This document shows, one piece after another, positions 1-6,412 of a stretch of 6,586 nt of DNA. Below the pieces are notes generated by a model. That model was given only the letters and a program-made list of their open reading frames with translations, searched no databases and was not told the origin of the DNA. Numbering within the stretch: the first letter of the stretch is position 1; each line of letters begins with the position of its first letter. The stretch comes from Phycisphaerales bacterium (GTDB lineage: Bacteria > Planctomycetota > Phycisphaerae > Phycisphaerales > SM1A02), in NCBI GenBank assembly GCA_007125255.1, contig SLDM01000476.1, positions 1-6,586 of the forward strand, written 5' to 3'. A program made the translations under genes and the position numbers.

Positions 1-708
1 ACCGGCGATCTCGTCGAAGTCGCCGGCGTCACCGGTCTTGTGCAGCAACTCAATGTCCGCGCGACCGTTCTCATGACGTTCGAAGGCAACCTCGTGCAGG
101 TGCCGAACGCGGCGGTCTACAAGAGCAACATCCGGAACTTCTCGGCGAATCCCAATCTGCGAGAATCATTTCTCGTCGGTATCGGCTACGACGACTCCAT
201 AGAACGCGCGCAGGAGATCGCCCGTACCGTGCTGGCGGATCATCCGGCCACCCTCAATGATCCCGAGCCGTGGGTGCTCGTGGATGGTCTCGGCGCCGCG
301 ACCGTCAACCTGCGCATCTACTTCTGGGTCAACGGACATGAAAACAGCATCTTCAAGGTGCGGTCCTCGGTCATCCGTCTCGTCAAACGCGCGTTTCAGA
401 ACAGCGGTATCTCGATGCCCGATGAATCACGTGAAGTCGTCTTTCCGCACGGGGTACCGGTCACCCTGCTTGACGGGCGGCGGGTCGATGGCCGGGAGGC
501 GGTTGAGACCTCTCCACCCCGTCCGGGGCCGCCCTCGCCACCGGACGAACCGCAACAGGTCTCAACGCCGGCCGAAGCCGGATTCGCCAGTGACGCTGAT
601 GTCCTTGAAGCACAGGCGCGCCAGGCGACACCGCTGGACAAAAGCGCGAACCTGTTGCAGCCGCAGCCGACCGATCCGCCCCGCGGCGGGCCGGCGATGC
701 ATGATTGA
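1..708 (+). CDS. MscS-family mechanosensitive ion channel, C-terminal part (5' end outside window)
   Basis: This is the 3' end of a stretch-activated channel gene; such channels open in the inner membrane under tension and release solutes during osmotic downshock. The reading frame is open from base 1, so the true start lies upstream and the 235 residues seen are a C-terminal fragment. Residues 2-35 match the MscS beta domain: GDLVEVAGVTG, then RATVLMTFEGNLVQVPN, then the typical IRNFS. Residues about 55-145 are the alpha/beta cytoplasmic domain (FLVGIGYDDSIERA, VDGLGAATVNLRIYFWVN, GISMPDESREVVFP). The pore helix and all membrane segments are missing because of the window edge. From about residue 169 to the stop the chain is rich in Pro, Asp and Gln and looks disordered; E. 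coli MscS has no such tail. The next gene is a channel of another subfamily on the same strand, 118 bp downstream. Family assignment is firm; the subfamily is not resolved. Confidence 0.92.
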   Translation, partial: TGDLVEVAGVTGLVQQLNVRATVLMTFEGNLVQVPNAAVYKSNIRNFSANPNLRESFLVGIGYDDSIERAQEIARTVLADHPATLNDPEPWVLVDGLGAATVNLRIYFWVNGHENSIFKVRSSVIRLVKRAFQNSGISMPDESREVVFPHGVPVTLLDGRRVDGREAVETSPPRPGPPSPPDEPQQVSTPAEAGFASDADVLEAQARQATPLDKSANLLQPQPTDPPRGGPAMHD

Positions 709-717
709 GCCAGGGCG

Positions 718-761
718 GGCCGGCGTTGGAGTCGATCGCGATCGGGCAGCTTCAACCGGCC
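718..761 (+). terminator. Candidate stem-loop just after the first channel gene (no T-tract)
   Basis: The stem begins 10 bases after the stop codon at 706-708. GGCCG (718-722) pairs with CGGCC (757-761), and GTTGGAG (725-731) pairs with CTTCAAC (750-756) with one G-U pair; two bases, 723-724, bulge out. The loop contains a 12-base perfect palindrome, CGATCGCGATCG (733-744), which could fold as a small inner hairpin. No run of T follows, so it is not a classical Rho-independent terminator. It could be a weak terminator, a 3' stabilising structure, or chance pairing in GC-rich DNA. Confidence 0.35.
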
Positions 762-772
762 GCGAACTCAGT

Positions 773-796
773 GCGTGAGTGCTCATGCGATATACT
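773..796 (+). promoter_or_regulatory. Candidate promoter of the ybdG-like channel gene
   Basis: TATACT at 791-796 is a good -10 box (5 of 6 to TATAAT) in otherwise GC-rich DNA. Transcription starting about 7 bases downstream would leave a leader of roughly 24 bases containing the ribosome site at 815-819. No convincing -35 box lies 16-18 bases upstream. Instead there is a near-palindrome, GCGTGAGTGCTCATGC (773-788), that could bind a regulator; this is speculative. If the promoter is real, the second channel gene can be transcribed separately from the first. Confidence 0.4.
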
Positions 797-814
797 GCGC
801 TCCATGCTCACCCT

Positions 815-819
815 GGAGA
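815..819 (+). promoter_or_regulatory. Shine-Dalgarno that sets the start of the ybdG-like gene
   Basis: GGAGA at 815-819 lies seven bases before the ATG at 827. The same frame is open from a GTG at 779 and an ATG at 785, but neither has a comparable ribosome site and both lie upstream of the likely -10 box at 791-796. The ATG at 827 is therefore preferred. An ATG at 842 would lose only five residues. Confidence 0.6.
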
Positions 820-826
820 ATCGAAC

Positions 827-2269
827 ATGGAGCCGCGCGTGATGGATGACGAAGCGGATCAAGCCGGCTTGCAACCGGAGCCCCCTGTGGAAGAGGGGGA
901 AACGGGCGACCAAGCACCGTCAGAGGATGCGGACGCGCCGCCGAACGGTGAGGACGGCGCGGACGACATGCTCGATCAGGCGCTGGGCCACGTGATGGAA
1001 ACCATTCTCGGTTGGCTGCCCAGCGCGCCGTGGATGCAGTCGCTGCTGGCGATTGGTCTGCTGCTCTTTATCGCGTGGCTGGCGCATCTTGTGGCCAAGC
1101 GATTCATCGTTCGGCTGGTTGGCGTCACGATGAAGCGACTGCCGGGCTCGTGGGTGAAGGAGGCGGTGGACAACCGGGTGCTGTATCGCCTCGTGCCGAT
1201 CGTGCCGGTCATCGTCATCGGGCGCGGCATTGCCTTTGTGCCGTACCTTCCCGAGGTCCTGGTCGAAACGGTTCAGCGCCTGACGCAAGCGATGGTGGTG
1301 CTGCTGATTGCGCTGGCGATCGGCGCGACGCTGAATGTCATCAACATCATCTACAACCGTTATCCGATCTCCGAAGGCCGGCCGATCAAGGGCTACCTGC
1401 AGATCGCCAAGATTCTCATCTACGTCGCGGGGGGCATCCTGATCGTCAGCGCGTTGATGGCCGAGTCGCCCTGGGTGTTCCTGACCGGCCTGGGCGCGAT
1501 GACCGCGGTCATCATGCTGATCTTCCGCGACACCCTGCTGTCACTGGTCGCGGGCATTCAACTGGTCAACAACGATCTGATCCGCGTTGGCGACTGGATC
1601 GAGATGCCGCAGTTCAATGCGGATGGTCCCGTCGTCGATATCTCGCTCTACGTGGTGCAGGTCCGGAACTGGGACAAGACGATTACCTCCATCCCCACGC
1701 ACAAGTTCCTGGAGCATGCGTTCAAGAACTGGCGGGGCATGGTGGATGCCGGCGGGCGGCGGATCAGTCGGTCGGTGTACATCGACATGACTACGATTCG
1801 CTTCCTCACCGGTGAAGAGGTGGAGCGATTCGGCAAGTTCCGTCTGCTTCGGGAGTACATGGCGAACAAGCGGGATGAGATCGAAGAGCACAACAACACT
1901 CACCATGCAGATCACGATGTGCAGATCATTGTGAATGAGCGGCATCTGACGAACATTGGCACGTTCCGCGCCTACCTGCTGGAGTATCTGAAGAACCATC
2001 CGCTGGTGCATGAGGAGTACACCACGATGGTGCGGCAACTCGAGCCCGGGCCGCACGGTCTGCCCCTGCAGGTCTGGACGCATATCAAGGACGTACGCTG
2101 GCCGGTCTATGAAGGAGCGCAGTCGGATATCTTCGATCACATCATTGCGGTGGCGCCGGAGTTCGGCTTGCGCGTCTTCCAGGAGCCGACGGGTCATGAC
2201 CTGGCGCAACTGCGCCGGCCGCGTCAATCAGAAGAAAAGAGCGCCGTCGCCGCCGAGTTCCAGGAATAG
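827..2269 (+). CDS. ybdG: YbdG/MscM-type miniconductance mechanosensitive channel
   Basis: Encodes a 480-residue inner-membrane channel of the YbdG branch of the MscS superfamily; E. coli YbdG, about 415 residues, gives a miniconductance activity and helps in osmotic downshock. Residues 1-48 form a strongly acidic, probably disordered extension absent from E. coli YbdG. Five hydrophobic segments follow at about 70-91, 120-140, 150-172, 191-211 and 214-246. The last is the pore helix (GLGAMTAVIMLIFRD, then LSLVAGIQL). The beta domain starts at about residue 255 (GDWIEMPQFNADGPVVDI), and VRNWDKTITSIPTHK and FKNWRGM follow as in YbdG. Other family hallmarks are IGTFRAYLLEYLKNHP, VRQLEPGPHGLPLQVW and SDIFDHIIAVAPEFGLRVFQ near the C-terminus. 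The frame is intact to the TAG stop. The preceding gene is another MscS-type channel, so the two may serve the same stress. Start choice rests on the Shine-Dalgarno at 815-819. Confidence 0.93.
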   Translation: MEPRVMDDEADQAGLQPEPPVEEGETGDQAPSEDADAPPNGEDGADDMLDQALGHVMETILGWLPSAPWMQSLLAIGLLLFIAWLAHLVAKRFIVRLVGVTMKRLPGSWVKEAVDNRVLYRLVPIVPVIVIGRGIAFVPYLPEVLVETVQRLTQAMVVLLIALAIGATLNVINIIYNRYPISEGRPIKGYLQIAKILIYVAGGILIVSALMAESPWVFLTGLGAMTAVIMLIFRDTLLSLVAGIQLVNNDLIRVGDWIEMPQFNADGPVVDISLYVVQVRNWDKTITSIPTHKFLEHAFKNWRGMVDAGGRRISRSVYIDMTTIRFLTGEEVERFGKFRLLREYMANKRDEIEEHNNTHHADHDVQIIVNERHLTNIGTFRAYLLEYLKNHPLVHEEYTTMVRQLEPGPHGLPLQVWTHIKDVRWPVYEGAQSDIFDHIIAVAPEFGLRVFQEPTGHDLAQLRRPRQSEEKSAVAAEFQE

Positions 2270-2333
2270 AGAGGGAACAGGAGAGACCTGCCGATTCACC
2301 CAGGTGCGATTCGTGAGCGGCTGATCGGGTGAG

Positions 2334-2454
2334 CCGTCCGGAACGACGGGGAAGGCGCCGCGGCGCGGAGGACGGACGCAATCCTTCGGCGCCGGGCGCG
2401 AGTTCTCGCCTTCCACGGCCGACTCCCGCCTCCGGCTTCGCCGGGGGCGAAGTC
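2334..2454 (+). other. Stem-loop-rich intergenic region, possible 3' end of the ybdG-like transcript
   Basis: The 288 bases between the two flanking genes contain no credible gene. Within them three hairpins can be drawn in a row. The first pairs CCGTC (2334-2338) with GACGG (2345-2349). The second closes with GGAAGGCG (2350-2357) and CGCCTTCC (2407-2414), with an inner stem CGGAGGA (2366-2372) against TCCTTCG (2382-2388). The third is the strong hairpin at 2421-2454, described separately. No T-tract follows any of them. GC-rich DNA gives many chance stems, so only the third is persuasive by itself. No -10 box or long ORF suggests an independent RNA gene. Confidence 0.3.
2421..2454 (+). terminator. 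Strong hairpin between ybdG-like gene and DUF167 gene
   Basis: CGCCTCCGGC (2428-2437) pairs with GCCGGGGGCG (2441-2449 plus the preceding G at 2440) over ten pairs, one of them T-G, around a three-base TTC loop. GACT (2421-2424) and AGTC (2451-2454) extend the stem after a small internal loop. It lies about 150 bases after the stop of the channel gene. The bases after it (TTGCGCCTTTC) are only mildly T-rich, so a terminator role is possible but not typical. Confidence 0.4.
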
Positions 2455-2545
2455 TTGCGCCTTTCATGAACCTCTTGCGGGCACCATCTCGCCGCGGCCC
2501 CGGCGAGAAGCATGCCTGAGCCGCGAAGCGGATCCGTTCAAGCCC

Positions 2546-2551
2546 TACACT
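2546..2551 (+). promoter_or_regulatory. Candidate -10 box giving a leaderless DUF167 transcript
   Basis: TACACT (4 of 6 to TATAAT) ends six bases before the ATG at 2558, which is where transcription would be expected to start. No Shine-Dalgarno is visible before this ATG (the preceding bases are TGAACCG), which fits a leaderless mRNA. No good -35 box is seen. The 1112-residue gene on the other strand has the same arrangement, which modestly strengthens both calls. Confidence 0.3.
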
Positions 2552-2557
2552 GAACCG

Positions 2558-2848
2558 ATGCGCACCGAAGCGGATGGCGAGGATGTTCTGCTCTGGATCA
2601 AGGCGGTGCCCGGCGCGGCCCGCGACCAGGTCGCGGGCATGCTCGGCGATCGGCTGAAAGTCCGCACCAGCGCGCCGCCGGAAGGCGGGAAGGCGAACCG
2701 GGCGATCTGTCGCGCCATCGCGGCGGCGCTCGGGCGGAAGCCGCGCGAGGTGTCGATCGAGTCCGGCGCCACCAATCCGGAGAAGATCATTCGTATCGCC
2801 CGGGCGACCGTGGGTGAGGTTCGCAAGCGACTCGCGGCGGACGCATGA
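2558..2848 (+). CDS. yggU: DUF167 / UPF0235 (YggU) family protein
   Basis: Encodes a 96-residue protein that matches the DUF167 family along its whole length; E. coli YggU is of the same size. The family is a small alpha/beta fold whose biochemical role is unknown, presumably cytoplasmic. Visible hallmarks are the first strand and turn, LWIKAVPGAARDQVAG (about residues 12-27), then the diagnostic LKVRTSAPPEGGKANRAI (about 33-50), then LGRKPREVSIESGATNPEKI (about 59-78). The ATG at 2558 gives the expected N-terminus, although no Shine-Dalgarno precedes it; a -10-like box six bases upstream suggests a leaderless transcript. The gene ends 20 bp from the stop codon of the large convergent gene. 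Nothing around it hints at a partner; the YggT-type membrane gene sometimes found next to it is absent. Confidence 0.92.
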   Translation: MRTEADGEDVLLWIKAVPGAARDQVAGMLGDRLKVRTSAPPEGGKANRAICRAIAAALGRKPREVSIESGATNPEKIIRIARATVGEVRKRLAADA

Positions 2849-2868
2849 GGCGCGTTTCGGCCGATTCG

Positions 2869-5800
2869 TCAATCCCCACCGGCGAGCAGGCCGAGGAACA
2901 CACCGGCAAACATGGCAAAGCCGGCCCAGACGATGATGTGGCCGATCGCCCAGACGCCCTCGACGACCGCATCGGTTCGCGAGAGCAGCCACCACATGCC
3001 GGTCACGACGAGGAGGGTGTAGATGAGACAGAGGCCGGCAAACGCGCTGGCCCGCGCAAGCTGCGTTCTGCGCCGCGGCCAACTGGCTTCGCCGGGGCTG
3101 AGGCCGCTCTTTCGGCGCAGGTTCCAGACGATGTAGCCGAATGCGCCGCCGAGTCCGATGAGAAACGTGATCGTGATACCGCGCACGTCCGCGATGTCCG
3201 GATCGGCCATGTCGGTCCACGCGTCGCCGAAGTCGAGCATGAAGATCGCGCCGATCAGCATCGCCAGCCAGACCGCAGAGAAGTTGCCGAAGAACGCCCC
3301 GTACTCGGTGAGCAGTCCCCGCCGGGGCTTCCCGGCCTGCCGGCGCAGATCATTGCGCAGCGCTGCCGATGAACGAAGCAGATACCGGTCCAGACACCAC
3401 TGGCGAACGTGGCGCACCGTGTCCGTTGCCACGATATGGGTGCGCAGCGGCGCGTACGCTTCCGCTTCCGCCAGTTGCAGGACCCGCTGCTCTTCGTTGC
3501 GCTCCGTGGCTCGGGAGGCAAGGTCGCACCACAGCGCCACCTGGCTGTGCGTCATGCGCGCCCGGTCGGCCTCGGTCCAATAGGTCGTCGAGGCGGCTTC
3601 GTCCGCTTCGTGAAGTTCGCGTGAGAGGGACTGATCGAGCAGTTCACGTTCGAGCGCCCATGCATCGACCGTTCCGGTGGCGCGTTCGGTCGCCCAGTGG
3701 CGCAGTGATTGCCAGAATATCCTGACCAGATGATCTCTCAGGAGATCATGCTCGATCCGTCCGATCTCGGCAAACACGGTGGCGCACGCATCGAAATTGA
3801 TCTGATGAGTGCGCAGGACGGATTCGGGCCACCGGCCGAGAATCTGGTCAACCGCCTCGCCCCAGGCGTGAAGTGCCGCGTCGACCTGCACCTGCACGCG
3901 GCGCAACTGGACCGCCTCGAACCGGGGCAGCGACCGGGCCAGGTGAATCAGATGCGATTCCAGCATCGAGCGCAACGACGCAACGGCTTCCCGCACTTCA
4001 TCGCCGCTGCGCCAATCGGGGGGAACGAGCGTGTGCGCCAACGTCTTGATGCGCAGCAGATCCGGGGCCAGTTCCCGCTGCCACCGGCTCAGGGATCGAT
4101 CCGACCAGGCCGGATACCCATCCTGCAGGACGGGACGTTGCTCGCCGTGCAGGGCGTGCAGCACGCCCAGAACGGTCCCCGGACGACCGGGTTGTCCCTC
4201 CGCCGCCTCGCCGATCGTTTCGGCCATGCGCTCCAGAAGCGCGGGCAGATCAGCATCTCTTTCCTCAAGCAGCGACTGCAGACGCTCGCACAATCGCGCC
4301 AGCGATCGACCGAAGGCGTCGTCGGTTCCGATCGTGGTCGACTCTTCCGCGTGGCGCTCAACCATGCTGAGTACATCAACGACGGTGCCGTCGGTTCGGC
4401 GGAAGGTGCGGCCCTCGCAGAGCGTGGCCAGCGCGGGGAAGAAACTTCGGTGCGGCTCGCGAATTTCAAGCAGGGCCAGGAACCGCTCCGGCGAAAAGTG
4501 TTCATCGTGCCGCAGCTTCCATCGCAACTGGTGTTCGAACGCATCCACGAGCCCCGACAGCAGCGGCGAGGTACGGCGCGAGGGCAGAAGCGCCAGCAAT
4601 GTCCGCGCATCGTCGATCCGGTGCAGGGTGCGCACATCGATGAGTTCTTCCGCGCCGGGCGGCTCCCACGTCAACAACCGCACCAGGAGCGTTGCGGCCG
4701 TGTCCGATCCGTCGCCATCCGGTTCGTGGACGCCACCGGCATCGATCCCCTGCTGAATGAGTCGCGAGGTCAACTGGGCCGGCGGGCGCGGGTCATGCTG
4801 AACCAGGTCGAGCAGAAGCATGGCGTACAGCGCCCGCTCACCCTCGCTGTGACTCAGCCACGCTTCGCGCTGCGCGAGAGTGCGGCTCAAATCATCCACC
4901 AGCGAGAGTTGATGCTCGCTCACCGGCCGGGAGAACAGTTCATCGTCCTGCAGTTGATCGTTCTCCCGCCCATCATGGGCGAGAGCTTCAATCCGCTTCA
5001 GAACCGAACGCACCGTGAGCGGTCCGGGCGCGGGCCGCCCCTCCGGCAGGGGCTCGACGGCCGGCGGACCCTCGGCCTGCTGACGGGCGCGCCAGAGCGA
5101 CCACCGCGCCAGCGCGAAGTGCGCGGCCGGATCGTGCGGACTCCGCTCCGCCATGTCGCGCACCAGCGCTTCAGCGCGGTCGTGAGGCCAGGCGGCGAGG
5201 TGCCGCAGCAGGTCATCGATCCGGCAGAGTCCGCCGACCCGTCTCCCGAAACGGCCTGCGGGAAGTGACCGCAGCGCCGCGACCTCGCGCTCATACTGCT
5301 TTTGCCAGATGGGGGCCGCCGCATCCCGACATGCGGGCAGCAGTTCGCCGAACCGCTGCACCGTGGCGCGGGAAACGCGCTCCAGCGGCAACTGCGTAAT
5401 TCGCTCCAGAGTGCCCTGGCAGACCTCGTCCAGCGCCGACTCGTCGGGCCGCGCGTCACGCAGAACCTGCAGGGCGAGCAGCACGATCGAGAGGTCTGCG
5501 GCATTCTCCGGGATCTCGACCTGCTCCCCCTGCCGCGCGATCGGGTCGCGCGTGAGCTCAAGTTCGGCCACGTCGGTACCGGAGGCCGCCGCGAGCGCGA
5601 GCAGAACGCGCCGGGCCGGGCGCGTCCCGTTGAGTTGGATGGGCCGATCCAGCGCGATCCCGCGGTCACCGGCGAACCGCCGGAAGTATTCACGCAGCGC
5701 CGGGGAATGGTGCAGATGACGCCCCAGCGCCAGCGCCGCCGGCTGGTAGAGATCGGCCACCGATGCCCGGAAGAAAAACGTGACGAACGGCGCGAGCGAT

Positions 5801-6207
5801 TCATCCCACGCCCCGGCAGCGTGCAGCACTTCGAGACGTGCGGTCAGTTCATCGCGATCGAGCACGTTGGTCCAGTCCGCCATCTCCGGGAGAACTCCGG
5901 CTCGCTCGAGCAACCCCCCCGCCAGCGATCGCGCATCGCGCGACGGAAGGCGGAGTCGATCAAATCGCCGGAGCAGTGCCGCCGCGCTCCAGGGCACGTG
6001 ATCGTCCGATCCGGCCGATTCATCCGCTGCTTCCGGTTGGGACGAATCCTTCGCAAGCCGGCGCAGCAGGGCACGGTGATCGACCGAATCGCCGCCGATC
6101 GCCGCCCGCAGCACATTCACCCGTTCCGCCGGGGATGCCTCGCCGATCGCGCGGAACATCGCGTTCGCAACGTGATCGGGTTCTCCGAATGGGATTGTTT
6201 GCGCCAT
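2869..6207 (-). CDS. Large protein of unknown function with four C-terminal membrane helices
   Basis: Encodes 1112 residues; I recognise no family. Residues 1 to about 970 are soluble-looking and mostly helical, rich in Arg, Leu, Ala and Glu. Residues about 343-373 (ALVRDMAERSPHDPAAHFAL onward) look like one TPR-type helix pair, and a Pro-rich linker follows at about 379-398. No catalytic motif, Walker box or signal peptide is visible. Four hydrophobic segments close the protein at about 975-994, 1010-1031, 1053-1075 and 1085-1110, with a basic stretch (WPRRR) between the second and third. This predicts a large N-terminal domain, probably cytoplasmic, anchored by a four-helix bundle. The ATG at 6207 is chosen because an extended -10 box lies six bases upstream. 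The frame stays open to an ATG at 6315, which would give 1148 residues. The long uninterrupted frame and consistent codon use support a real gene. Two long opposite-strand ORFs over it are shadows. Function is unknown. Confidence 0.8.
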   Translation of the reverse strand: MAQTIPFGEPDHVANAMFRAIGEASPAERVNVLRAAIGGDSVDHRALLRRLAKDSSQPEAADESAGSDDHVPWSAAALLRRFDRLRLPSRDARSLAGGLLERAGVLPEMADWTNVLDRDELTARLEVLHAAGAWDESLAPFVTFFFRASVADLYQPAALALGRHLHHSPALREYFRRFAGDRGIALDRPIQLNGTRPARRVLLALAAASGTDVAELELTRDPIARQGEQVEIPENAADLSIVLLALQVLRDARPDESALDEVCQGTLERITQLPLERVSRATVQRFGELLPACRDAAAPIWQKQYEREVAALRSLPAGRFGRRVGGLCRIDDLLRHLAAWPHDRAEALVRDMAERSPHDPAAHFALARWSLWRARQQAEGPPAVEPLPEGRPAPGPLTVRSVLKRIEALAHDGRENDQLQDDELFSRPVSEHQLSLVDDLSRTLAQREAWLSHSEGERALYAMLLLDLVQHDPRPPAQLTSRLIQQGIDAGGVHEPDGDGSDTAATLLVRLLTWEPPGAEELIDVRTLHRIDDARTLLALLPSRRTSPLLSGLVDAFEHQLRWKLRHDEHFSPERFLALLEIREPHRSFFPALATLCEGRTFRRTDGTVVDVLSMVERHAEESTTIGTDDAFGRSLARLCERLQSLLEERDADLPALLERMAETIGEAAEGQPGRPGTVLGVLHALHGEQRPVLQDGYPAWSDRSLSRWQRELAPDLLRIKTLAHTLVPPDWRSGDEVREAVASLRSMLESHLIHLARSLPRFEAVQLRRVQVQVDAALHAWGEAVDQILGRWPESVLRTHQINFDACATVFAEIGRIEHDLLRDHLVRIFWQSLRHWATERATGTVDAWALERELLDQSLSRELHEADEAASTTYWTEADRARMTHSQVALWCDLASRATERNEEQRVLQLAEAEAYAPLRTHIVATDTVRHVRQWCLDRYLLRSSAALRNDLRRQAGKPRRGLLTEYGAFFGNFSAVWLAMLIGAIFMLDFGDAWTDMADPDIADVRGITITFLIGLGGAFGYIVWNLRRKSGLSPGEASWPRRRTQLARASAFAGLCLIYTLLVVTGMWWLLSRTDAVVEGVWAIGHIIVWAGFAMFAGVFLGLLAGGD

Positions 6208-6213
6208 ACCGCG

Positions 6214-6222
6214 ATTATCGCA
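6214..6222 (-). promoter_or_regulatory. Extended -10 promoter of the 1112-residue gene, likely leaderless
   Basis: Read on the minus strand, TGCGATAAT is an extended -10 element: TG, one base, then GATAAT, 5 of 6 to consensus. It ends six bases before the ATG at 6207, so transcription would begin at or next to the start codon. There is no Shine-Dalgarno between them and no good -35 box. GCGAT-A-ATCGC (6221 down to 6211) is a perfect inverted repeat covering the box and could be an operator. The rest of the 205-bp divergent region (6208-6412) shows no clear promoter for the rightward gene. Confidence 0.45.
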
Positions 6223-6397
6223 TGAATCCGTGTTCGGGCAGCGGAATCGAAACGCCGCCGTGTGCCGCCGGCAAGCGAACCGGCCAGAAAAACCTCGACA
6301 CGCCTCGCATTTCACATTAAGGTAACGTTGAAGGTACCGGGGTGGCCCGACACGCCCACCGCTCCGGGTGAACTCGGGATCACATGATTGAATAAGT

Positions 6398-6404
6398 GGA
6401 GGAG
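6398..6404 (+). promoter_or_regulatory. Strong Shine-Dalgarno of the exported-protein gene
   Basis: GGAGGAG at 6398-6404 lies eight bases before the ATG at 6413. It is the best ribosome site in the window and fixes this start over the in-frame ATG at 6431. Confidence 0.75.
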
Positions 6405-6412
6405 TATTGCGT

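Noticed and set aside
779..826. Longer start of the ybdG-like gene at GTG 779 or ATG 785
   Set aside because: The segment covers the likely -10 box, lacks a ribosome site and is not needed for the family match. The ATG at 827 has GGAGA at good spacing.
1012..1815. 267-residue rightward ORF and several leftward ORFs over the ybdG-like gene
   Set aside because: They overlap a gene with family-wide similarity in its own frame. Their low-complexity Arg/Gly/Asp translations are typical shadows.
2434..3096. GGCTTCGCCGGGG shared between the hairpin at 2421-2454 and a site near 3085-3097, as a dispersed repeat
   Set aside because: The match is only about 13 GC-rich bases, the second site lies within coding sequence and does not keep the full hairpin.
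2228..3220. 330-residue leftward ORF covering the 2270-2557 gap and the DUF167 gene
   Set aside because: It runs antisense to the well-supported DUF167 gene and overlaps the end of the large gene in another frame. The translation is Arg/Pro-rich without recognisable features.
3730..3749. Perfect inverted repeat ATGATCTC-TCAG-GAGATCAT inside the large gene
   Set aside because: About one such 8-base-arm repeat is expected by chance in 6.6 kb, and here it encodes ordinary sequence (LLRDHLV) in a long reading frame.
3709..6225. Two long rightward ORFs (3709-5268, 519 residues; 5302-6225, 307 residues) opposite the large leftward gene
   Set aside because: They lie in the frame whose codons exactly mirror those of the leftward gene, which is commonly open in GC-rich DNA. 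Their translations are rich in Arg, Gln and Pro with no domain or membrane pattern, and no ribosome site precedes them.
6208..6315. 36-residue Cys-rich N-terminal extension of the large gene, from an ATG at 6315, as a possible zinc-binding segment
   Set aside because: Its five Cys do not form a regular paired CxxC motif, no ribosome site precedes 6315, and the best promoter lies downstream of it at 6222-6214.
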